Shown here in pieces: positions 42,063-48,385 of a DNA stretch of 64,000 nucleotides. The first letter of the stretch is position 1, and every line of letters begins with the position of its first letter. Origin of the DNA: DAHUXD01 sp963805495 (GTDB lineage Bacteria > Acidobacteriota > Thermoanaerobaculia > UBA5066 > Gp7-AA6). The position numbers and the translations under genes are program-made. The stretch spans positions 1,302,001-1,366,000 of the forward strand of contig CAWDUQ010000002.1 of the NCBI GenBank assembly GCA_963805495.1, in the 5' to 3' direction. The notes below the pieces were generated by a model. The model searched no databases and was not told the origin of the DNA. It worked only from the letters and a program-made list of their open reading frames with translations.

Positions 42063-43838
42063 ATGAGCCTGCTCCCGCAGCCTGCGTTGCCGGACTCCTT
42101 CGGGCCCTACCAGGCCTTCCGGCAGCACCTCGGCTTCGTTCCGGCGATCCTCCGGGCGCAGAGCCTGCTGCCGCGCGCGATCGAAGCCGAGGCCGCCATC
42201 GTCGGGGCGTTTCTCATCGCTCCCGGCGCCCTGACTCGCGCCCGCAAGGAAGAGATCCTCCTTGCCGTCGCGAGCGCCAACGGGAGCTCCTACTGCGTGA
42301 CCGCCCATGCACGCGCCCTGTCTTCGCTGGGCGTCCCGGAAGCACGCATCGACAGCCTCGTCACCGGAGGGTTCGGCACGACGCTGCCGGCCGCCGAGGC
42401 CGCGTTGATCGACCATAGCGTCCGGCTCGCAAGACAGCCGACGTCGATCGACGGCGCGGCCTTCGAACGCCTTCGTTCGCTCGGCCTTCGCGACGAGGAA
42501 ATCCTCGAGGCCACCCTCACGACGGCACTCACCGCGTTCCTGTGCACGCTGGCGGTCGGCCTGGCCGTGGCGCCGGACTTCGAGGCCGTGCCGGTCCCGT
42601 CCCCGCGCCACGGTCCGGCCGCGCACGTGGGACGTCCCGGGGGACCTTTCCTCCGCGCGGTCGAGCGCACGCCCCAGGACTTCGCCCCTTTCGCGTTCTT
42701 CCGGAAGAGTTTCGGTTTCATCCCGAAGATCTTCCGGGCACAGACTCTCAAGCCCGAGGCGGTCGAGGCGGAAGCGCAGGCGATTCGGGACATTCTGCTG
42801 ACCGAGGACGTGCTGACGCGCAAGCAGAAGGAATCGATCCTGCTGGCGATCTCGGCCGCCAACCTCAACACTTACTGCGTGGCGGTGCACTGCGAGATGC
42901 TGCGCGCCCTCGGCGTCCCGCCCGAAGAATCCGATCAGATCGCGGTCGACCACCGGCGCTCGAGTCTTTCCGAAGCCGACAAGGCCCTGCTCGACGCCGC
43001 GCTCCGACTGACCGTCAGCCCGTCGGGCTACGGCCCCGCGGACATCGAGACGCTCCGCGCCCACGGGTTTTCCGAAACGCAGATCCTGGAGTCGATCGTC
43101 ATGGTTTCGATGACGGCCTTCCTCAATACCCTCCAGATGGGCCTCGGGACCACGCCCGACTTCCGCCCGAGGCGGGACTTCCTCGCCGAGGCGGCCGCCG
43201 GCGCGGCGTCGGCCTCGACCCCGCCGTCGGGAGACGAGAAGAGAGCCGTCGATCCCGATGCCGGCCTCGTCGCCCGGGCGCAGAACGGCGAAATCCCCGC
43301 CTTCGAGGAGCTCGTCCGCCGCCACCAGGGCCGGGTCTACCGGACGCTCGTCGGGCTGACCGGCAATGTCGAAGACGCCGAGGACTGCTGCCAGGCGGCG
43401 TTCGTCAAGGCTTTCCGCAAGATCGGTGATTTCGCGGGCGCCTCGCGATTTTCGACCTGGATGACCCGCATCGCGATCAACGAAGGCCTGGAACGACTGC
43501 GCCTGCGCCACCCGGTCGAGAGCCTGGATGAGGCGGCGGGCGGCGAAGAGGACTTCCGCCCCTCTTTCGTGGGGGCCTGGATCGAGGACCCCGAGCGCCT
43601 CTATGAGCGCGAGGAGACGCGCCGCCTCGTCCGGCAGGAGCTTGCCCGGCTGCCGCTGCGCTACCGGGCCGCGGTGATGCTCCGGGACATCGAACAGCTG
43701 TCGACGGCAGAGGCCGCCGCGGTTCTGGAACTCCCCGTCGCGACGCTCAAGACGCGGCTCCTGCGGGGCCGGCTCATGCTGCGCGAGTCCCTGTCGGCGC
43801 ACTTCGCCGCCGCGGCGCCGGGGGGACGCGATGCTTAG
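42063..43838 (+). CDS. fusion of two AhpD-like (peroxidase-related) domains with an ECF-type sigma factor
   Basis: 591 residues in one clean frame. Residues 1-180 and 195-380 are two AhpD-like/carboxymuconolactone-decarboxylase-fold domains: KEEILLAVASANGSSYCVTAHARAL and KESILLAISAANLNTYCVAVHCEML. Each keeps the second Cys and the His of the AhpD C-x-x-C-x3-H motif; the first Cys is Ser or Asn-Thr. Residues 398-585 are an ECF sigma factor: region 2 (AGLVARAQNGEIPAFEELVRRHQGRVYRTLVGLTGNVEDAEDCCQAAFVKAFRKIGDFAGASRFSTWMTRIAIN) and region 4 (LPLRYRAAVMLRDIEQLSTAEAAAVLELPVATLKTRLLRGRLMLRESL). It overlaps the downstream anti-sigma zinc-domain gene by 8 bp. Inferred: a sigma factor gated by a thiol- or peroxide-responsive AhpD module. 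Frames show no stop or shift between domains. Confidence 0.92.
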   Translation: MSLLPQPALPDSFGPYQAFRQHLGFVPAILRAQSLLPRAIEAEAAIVGAFLIAPGALTRARKEEILLAVASANGSSYCVTAHARALSSLGVPEARIDSLVTGGFGTTLPAAEAALIDHSVRLARQPTSIDGAAFERLRSLGLRDEEILEATLTTALTAFLCTLAVGLAVAPDFEAVPVPSPRHGPAAHVGRPGGPFLRAVERTPQDFAPFAFFRKSFGFIPKIFRAQTLKPEAVEAEAQAIRDILLTEDVLTRKQKESILLAISAANLNTYCVAVHCEMLRALGVPPEESDQIAVDHRRSSLSEADKALLDAALRLTVSPSGYGPADIETLRAHGFSETQILESIVMVSMTAFLNTLQMGLGTTPDFRPRRDFLAEAAAGAASASTPPSGDEKRAVDPDAGLVARAQNGEIPAFEELVRRHQGRVYRTLVGLTGNVEDAEDCCQAAFVKAFRKIGDFAGASRFSTWMTRIAINEGLERLRLRHPVESLDEAAGGEEDFRPSFVGAWIEDPERLYEREETRRLVRQELARLPLRYRAAVMLRDIEQLSTAEAAAVLELPVATLKTRLLRGRLMLRESLSAHFAAAAPGGRDA

Positions 43839-44070
43839 CTGCGACGACCTCCGGGCCGAGCTCTCGAACCTCCTCGACGACGACGTACCGCCGGACGTGC
43901 GGCGAACGCTCGAACACCACCTCGCGGAGTGCCGGACCTGCCAGGTCCTCTACGACTCGACGCGGAAGACGATCCGGATCGTCACGGACGCCGGCGCCTG
44001 GGAGGTTCCCCCGGGGTTTTCGGACCGCCTCTCGGCGCGGATCCTCGCCGCGCTCGAGAAAACGAATTAG
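43831..44070 (+). CDS. zf-HC2 anti-sigma zinc-domain protein
   Basis: 79-residue ZAS-type domain: CDDLRAELSNLLDDDVPPDVRRTLEHHLAECRTCQVLYD with H30-x3-C34-x2-C37, the zinc triad of group anti-sigma factors, plus Cys4. There is no membrane helix, so it would be a soluble anti-sigma, possibly redox-sensitive like RsrA-type ZAS proteins. ATG 43831 overlaps the end of the AhpD-sigma gene by 8 bp, so the pair is translationally coupled and the sigma is its natural target. The same domain, with identical Cys/His spacing, forms the N-terminus of the sigma54 activator at 44702. Its stop overlaps that of the convergent AhpD gene by 4 bp. Confidence 0.88.
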   Translation: MLSCDDLRAELSNLLDDDVPPDVRRTLEHHLAECRTCQVLYDSTRKTIRIVTDAGAWEVPPGFSDRLSARILAALEKTN

Positions 44071-44630
44071 CCGCGCTCGCCGGCGCCCGCCAGCACGATC
44101 TTCGAATCGAAGTCCGGCACGGTCCCGAGGCCGAAGGAAACCGTGTTGGCGAACTGCGCGACACCGACCACCAGGATCGTCTCCAGAATCTGCTGCTCGC
44201 TGAACCCGTAGGTCCGCAGCCCCTCGACGTCGTCCGCGTCGATCTTACGGCCCTCCCTGTTGAGCTTGAGGGCGAAGTTGAGGAGGGCTTTGTCCTCGGG
44301 CGGGAGGTTCGTCCGGTTGTGATCGAGCGCAACCTGTTCGGGCTCGGGACCGTGGATCCCGAGCATGCGGACGATTTCGCAGTGCGCGGTGACGCAGTAG
44401 GTCGAGAGGTTGGCGGCCGAGCACACGAGGAACACGTATTCCTTCTGGCGCCTGGCCAGCGCCCCCTCCTTGACCATGACGCCGCCGATCAGAGCGAGCT
44501 CGGCCTCGATCAGGTCCGGGCGCAGGGTCTGCGCTCGGAAGAAGTTCGGGAGAAACCCAAAGGCGGCCCGAATTTCCTGAAACGGGGGGAATTCGGATTC
44601 GTCGATCGGCCCGCGGCCGATGTAACTCAT
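44067..44630 (-). CDS. stand-alone AhpD-like peroxidase-related protein
   Basis: 187 residues of the carboxymuconolactone-decarboxylase/AhpD superfamily: PPFQEIRAAFGFLPNFFRAQTLRPDLIEAELALIGGVMVKEGALARRQKEYVFLVCSAANLSTYCVTAHCEIVRML. The active-site region has STYCVTAHCE, so like the domains in the sigma fusion it retains one Cys of the redox pair, with another Cys (VCSAAN) eight residues earlier and one after the His. It is clearly homologous to both halves of the fusion protein (shared FGF-P-FRAQTL-P-xIEAE pattern). ATG 44630 is preceded by GGGAGG. Convergent with the anti-sigma gene and divergent from the sigma54 activator. Probably a peroxidase or redox-sensor partner. Confidence 0.87.
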   Translation of the reverse strand: MSYIGRGPIDESEFPPFQEIRAAFGFLPNFFRAQTLRPDLIEAELALIGGVMVKEGALARRQKEYVFLVCSAANLSTYCVTAHCEIVRMLGIHGPEPEQVALDHNRTNLPPEDKALLNFALKLNREGRKIDADDVEGLRTYGFSEQQILETILVVGVAQFANTVSFGLGTVPDFDSKIVLAGAGERG

Positions 44631-44701
44631 TGGAACCTCCCGATTCCGAAACTATAGCGCCCAATTGAATCTTTTACGCCTCCGCGCCCGTCCAATGGGG
44701 G

Positions 44702-47368
44702 GTGTTCACCTGCGAGGCCCTCCGCCAGGCGCTGTCGGACCTGCTCGACGGCGAGGTCGAACCGGCCGTGCGCCGGGAGGTCGAGCACCACCTCCAGGAC
44801 TGCTCGGCCTGCCGGATTCTCTACGATTCCGCCCGGAAGACCCTGGCGGTCGTCTCGAACGTCGGCACCTTCGACCTTCCGGCGCCCGTCTCCGAGAGGC
44901 TCGTCCGGAGGATCCTGGAGACCGTGCTCGACCCCCGCCATCCGGTCGCCGGCGCCTGCCCGTTGCCCGACCGCGAGGACGAGCGCCTCAGTGCGCTCGC
45001 CGCGTACCGGGTGGTCGACACGGCCCCCGAAGCGCAGTTCGACGATCTGGCCTCGCTCGCCTCCCGGATCTGCGAAGCCCCGATGGCCATGATCAGCCTG
45101 GTCGACCGCGACCGCCAGTGGTTCAAGGCCCGCGTGGGCCTCGAGATCACCGAGACGCCGCGAGAGATCGCCTTCTGCGCGCATGCCATTCTCGGGAACG
45201 AGGTCATGATCGTCCCGGACGCCCAGGCCGACGCCCGTTTCGCAGGGAATCCTCTCGTGACCGGCGACCCCGGCATCCGCTTCTACGCCGGAGCGCCGCT
45301 CATCACGGAAGGTGGCCAGGCGGTCGGCACGCTCTGCGTTCTCGACCGGGTCCCCCGCTCTCTCACGGACGAGCAAACGGCGGCTCTCTCCACGCTCTCG
45401 CGCGAGGTCGTCGCCCGGCTCGACCTGAAAAAGGCGAACGCCGAGCTCGAACGGGTCGTCGAGGGCCAGCGCGCCCAGTCCGAGGCGCTGCGGTCGAGCG
45501 AGGAGTTCAAGACTCGGATGATCGAGTGCAGCCGCGACTGCATCAAGGTCCTCGACCTCGAGGGCCGGCTGGTCTCGATGAACGCCGGCGGAATGGAGGC
45601 GCTCGAGATCTGCGACATCGGCCAGTACACGGGCTCGTCGTGGATCGACTTTTGGAAGGGCCCGGACCGCGAGGCCGCGCGGTCCGCGATCGAGGCCGCC
45701 CGCAACGGCGGAATGGGCCACTTCGTCGGGTATTTCGAAACCATTCAGACGCAAAAGCCGCGATGGTTCGACGTCGTCGTCAACCCGATCCTCGGCTCGG
45801 AGGGCCGGCCCGAGAGCCTCCTCGCCGTCTCGCGCGACGTCACCGAGCGCAAGCGCTCGGAGGACCTGTTCCGTCGGCTCACGGAGGCAACCGCCGTGAC
45901 GACCGGCGCCGACTTCTTCACGGCCCTGGTGGAGACCCTCGCCACCGCCCTCCGTGTCCGTTATGCATTCGTGACCGAGTGTGGTCCGGGGGACCCCAAG
46001 GCGCGGATGCTCGCGTTCTGGAAGAACGAGGCGATCGCGGAAAACCTCGAGTACGGCCTGGCCGGCTCGCCCTGCGAGGCGGTCATCCGGGGCGAGGTTC
46101 GGTTTTACGCCGACCGGCTGACCGAGCGCTTCCCCGAGGACACGGGCCTCGTCGACTGGCGTGCCGAGAGCTTCCTCGGCATCCCGATGGTCGGCCACGA
46201 CGGCGTCGTCCTCGGTCACATCGCCGTGCTCGACGACCGGCCGATGAGCGAGGCGTCGATCGAGATCTCGGTCCTTCGGATCTTCGCCGGCCGCGCCGCG
46301 GCCGAGCTCGAGCGGCTGCGCGCCCAGTCCGAGCTCGAGCGCCTCAAGGACCGCCTGCAGGCCGAGAACGTGTACCTGCAGGAAGAGATCCGCACGCAGC
46401 ACAACTTCGAGGAAATCATCGGCAATGCTCCTCCCCTGCTCGACGCCCTTTCGAAGGTGGAGCGCGTCGCGCAGACGGATTCGACCGTGCTGATCGCGGG
46501 CGAGACCGGCTCGGGCAAGGAGCTCTTCGCGCGCGCCATTCACAGCCGCAGCGCCCGCCGCCAGCGCCCCCTCGTCAAGGTCAACTGCGGGGCAATTCCG
46601 GCCGGCCTCGTCGAAAGCGAGCTCTTCGGCCACGTCAAGGGCGCTTACACCGGGGCGCTCGACAAGCGCACCGGCCGGTTCGAGCTCGCCGACGGCGGCA
46701 CGATCTTCCTCGACGAGATCGGCGAGCTTCCGCCGGAGACGCAGGTGAAGCTGCTGCGCGTCCTGCAGGAGCGTGAGTTCGAGCCGGTGGGATCCTCGCG
46801 CACGATCAAGGTCGACGTGAGGATCATCGCGGCGACCAACCGCGACCTCGAGGAGGAGGTCCGGCGCGGCCGGTTCCGGGCGGACCTGCTCTACCGGTTG
46901 AACGTGTTCCCGATCGCCGTCCCGTCGCTGCGCGAGCGGAGGGAAGACATCCCCCTGCTCGTCGCATTCTTCCTGACCGGGCTCGCCAAGCGGCTCGGCA
47001 AGCCGCTCGAGGGTTTCACGCGTCAGTCCATGATCGAACTCCGCGACTACTCCTGGCCCGGCAACATCCGGGAGCTGCAGAACGTCGTCGAGCGCGCGGC
47101 GATCCTCGCGGCCGGGCCGACGCTGGAGCTCGAGAGGGGCCTGCTGCGGGGCGACGTGTCGGCGCCGACTTCCGCGGCGGTGGTCACCCCCGGGGGCGGC
47201 GGGAAGCTCGTCGAGGTCGAGAAGTCCCACATCCGCGAGGTCCTTCGTTCGACGCGGGGCGTCATCGAAGGCCCGGCCGGCGCCGCCCGGCGCCTCGGCC
47301 TCCATCCGAACACGCTCCGGAGCCGCCTCAAGAAGTACGGCATCGAGCCTCGCCACGAAGTTTCGTAG
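44702..47368 (+). CDS. sigma54-dependent activator with N-terminal anti-sigma zinc domain (ZAS-GAF-PAS-GAF-AAA+-HTH_8)
   Basis: 888 residues, GTG start. Residues 1-40 are a zf-HC2/ZAS domain (TCEALRQALSDLLDGEVEPAVRREVEHHLQDCSACRILYD; H30, C34, C37). A GAF domain (about 90-240; FDDLASLASRICEAPMAMISLVDRDRQWFKARVGL), a PAS domain (about 275-385), and a second GAF (about 400-545) follow, then a coiled linker. The AAA+ domain (from about 575) has Walker A GETGSGKE, the sigma54-contact loop as GAYTGA (Tyr in place of Phe, a functional variant in the family), Walker B GGTIFLDEIGEL and an Arg finger region. The C-terminus has an HTH_8 (GAARRLGLHPNTLRSRLKKYGI). It should activate a sigma54 promoter; one lies just downstream with paired palindromes. 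Anti-sigma domain on an enhancer-binding protein is highly unusual. Confidence 0.9.
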   Translation: MFTCEALRQALSDLLDGEVEPAVRREVEHHLQDCSACRILYDSARKTLAVVSNVGTFDLPAPVSERLVRRILETVLDPRHPVAGACPLPDREDERLSALAAYRVVDTAPEAQFDDLASLASRICEAPMAMISLVDRDRQWFKARVGLEITETPREIAFCAHAILGNEVMIVPDAQADARFAGNPLVTGDPGIRFYAGAPLITEGGQAVGTLCVLDRVPRSLTDEQTAALSTLSREVVARLDLKKANAELERVVEGQRAQSEALRSSEEFKTRMIECSRDCIKVLDLEGRLVSMNAGGMEALEICDIGQYTGSSWIDFWKGPDREAARSAIEAARNGGMGHFVGYFETIQTQKPRWFDVVVNPILGSEGRPESLLAVSRDVTERKRSEDLFRRLTEATAVTTGADFFTALVETLATALRVRYAFVTECGPGDPKARMLAFWKNEAIAENLEYGLAGSPCEAVIRGEVRFYADRLTERFPEDTGLVDWRAESFLGIPMVGHDGVVLGHIAVLDDRPMSEASIEISVLRIFAGRAAAELERLRAQSELERLKDRLQAENVYLQEEIRTQHNFEEIIGNAPPLLDALSKVERVAQTDSTVLIAGETGSGKELFARAIHSRSARRQRPLVKVNCGAIPAGLVESELFGHVKGAYTGALDKRTGRFELADGGTIFLDEIGELPPETQVKLLRVLQEREFEPVGSSRTIKVDVRIIAATNRDLEEEVRRGRFRADLLYRLNVFPIAVPSLRERREDIPLLVAFFLTGLAKRLGKPLEGFTRQSMIELRDYSWPGNIRELQNVVERAAILAAGPTLELERGLLRGDVSAPTSAAVVTPGGGGKLVEVEKSHIREVLRSTRGVIEGPAGAARRLGLHPNTLRSRLKKYGIEPRHEVS

Positions 47369-47387
47369 CCACCACGAAATCTCGTGG
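47353..47387. promoter_or_regulatory. two tandem CCACGA-N4-TCGTGG palindromes, probable enhancer sites
   Basis: Palindrome 1, CCACGAAGTTTCGTAG (47353-47368), has one mismatch and covers the last codons of the activator gene; palindrome 2, CCACGAAATCTCGTGG (47372-47387), is perfect in both arms. Centres are 19 bp apart, about two helical turns. A further half-site TCGTGG is at 47395-47400. They lie about 90-120 bp upstream of the -24/-12 promoter, the normal place for sites of an HTH_8-type sigma54 activator. Direct palindromes seen; binding is inferred. Confidence 0.7.
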
Positions 47388-47471
47388 CGCCGCGGTCGTG
47401 GCGCGATTCCCGAAGAAATCATAACCGGCTGAATCAAAAAGACTTCGCCGCCGCTTCCTGCTTCCCCGAAG

Positions 47472-47488
47472 TTGGCCCCCACGTTGCT
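47472..47488 (+). promoter_or_regulatory. sigma54-type (-24/-12) promoter
   Basis: TTGGCCCCCACGTTGCT matches the consensus TGGCAC-N5-TTGC with GG at 47474-47475 and GC at 47486-47487, the exact 12-bp phase required. Transcription would start near 47499, just before the STAS gene ATG at 47505. The sequence is the only such match noticed in this locus and is directly downstream of a sigma54-activator gene. Confidence 0.7.
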
Positions 47489-47504
47489 CTCTCTCGGGGC
47501 AGCC

Positions 47505-47747
47505 ATGTTGAAAATCAGCAAAGAAAACGAATGCCTGGTGGTCGAGGGACGGGTGGCCGGACCTTACGTCGACGAGCTCGCGCGGGCCCTCGGCGACGGC
47601 GGGGGGATGAAGGCCATCGACGTCTCCGGAGTCGGATACGTCGACGCCGCAGGCGCCAGGCTCCTGCGGCGGCTGGTGGAGCAGGGAATCGCGATCCGCG
47701 GAAGCTCCGCGTTTGTCGCCGAAACCCTGAAAGGAGCGTCGTCGTGA
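47505..47747 (+). CDS. STAS-domain protein lacking the phosphorylatable serine
   Basis: 80 residues, a minimal STAS domain: LKISKENECLVVEGRVAGPYVDELARALGDGGGMKAIDVSGVGYVDAAGARLLRRLVEQGIAIRGSSAFVAETL. The segment that in SpoIIAA-type anti-anti-sigma factors reads D-S-S-G reads D-A-A-G, so the usual kinase target is missing. ATG 47505 is placed just after the sigma54 promoter; the longer open frame back to 47472 would include the promoter. Its TGA overlaps the GTG start of the ECF gene (GTGA), so STAS and sigma are made together. Inferred role: constitutive adaptor or scaffold for the ECF sigma or for the anti-sigma domains next door. Confidence 0.82.
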   Translation: MLKISKENECLVVEGRVAGPYVDELARALGDGGGMKAIDVSGVGYVDAAGARLLRRLVEQGIAIRGSSAFVAETLKGASS

Positions 47748-48385
47748 ACGTCGAACTTTCACGCCGGATTCCGAACGCCGAGCCGGCCACAGGACCCGCG
47801 TCGGGCCTGCACGGAGAGGCCGCGCTCCTCGAGCGCCTGCGCCGCGGCGACGAGGAGGCCTGTGAAGTCCTCGTCCGCACGCACAGCGGGCGGCTCCTGT
47901 CGGTGGCGCGGCGTTACCTTCGTTGCGAAGAGGACGCGCGCGACGCGGTGCAGGAAGGCTTCGTCGCCGCGTTCCGGTCGATCGGACGCTTCGAAGGCGG
48001 TTCGAGCCTCTCGACCTGGCTGCACCGCATCGTCATCAACGCGTGTCTCATGAAGCTGCGCTCCAGCCGCCGGCGGCCGGAGACTTCGATCGAGGAGCTG
48101 CTGCCGACGTTCGACGAGTCCGGCCATCGCGTCGCCGAGCCCGAGGAGTGGCGCGAGTCCGCGGAAACCGCCCTCGACCGCAGCCAGACCCGCCGCCGCG
48201 TCCGCGAAGCCATCGCGCAGCTTCCCGAGCACTACCGGTCCGTCCTGATGCTCCGCGACATCGAGGAGCTCTCGACCTCCGAGGCCGCGCGCATCCTCAA
48301 CCTCACCGAGAACGCCGTCAAGATCCGCCTCCACCGTGCCCGCCAGGCCCTCCGCACCCTCCTGGGGTCAGCCCTGAAAGTCTGA
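47744..48385 (+). CDS. ECF-type RNA polymerase sigma factor
   Basis: 213 residues, GTG start at 47744 with AAAGGAG ten bases upstream. Region 2: ALLERLRRGDEEACEVLVRTHSGRLLSVARRYLRCEEDARDAVQEGFVAAFRSIGRFEGGSSLSTWLHRIVINACLMKLRS. Region 4: REAIAQLPEHYRSVLMLRDIEELSTSEAARILNLTENAVKIRLHRARQAL. All regions needed for core and promoter binding are present. The final residues GSALKV and the stop codon are encoded by the terminal repeat of the RAYT element inserted at 48364, so the native C-terminus has been replaced by six foreign codons. Second gene of the sigma54-driven operon with the STAS protein. No anti-sigma of its own follows; the ZAS domains upstream are candidates. Confidence 0.92.
   Translation: MNVELSRRIPNAEPATGPASGLHGEAALLERLRRGDEEACEVLVRTHSGRLLSVARRYLRCEEDARDAVQEGFVAAFRSIGRFEGGSSLSTWLHRIVINACLMKLRSSRRRPETSIEELLPTFDESGHRVAEPEEWRESAETALDRSQTRRRVREAIAQLPEHYRSVLMLRDIEELSTSEAARILNLTENAVKIRLHRARQALRTLLGSALKV

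Noticed and set aside
41918..42064. Aquaporin start at 42064
   Set aside because: Its ATG is the reverse complement of the divergent gene's ATG and the extra 49 residues resemble non-coding sequence; ATG 41917 matches family N-termini.
44631..44701. ECF-type -35 (GGAACC) in the spacer before the sigma54 activator
   Set aside because: GGAACC is seen on the plus strand near 44633 but no matching -10 at the right distance.
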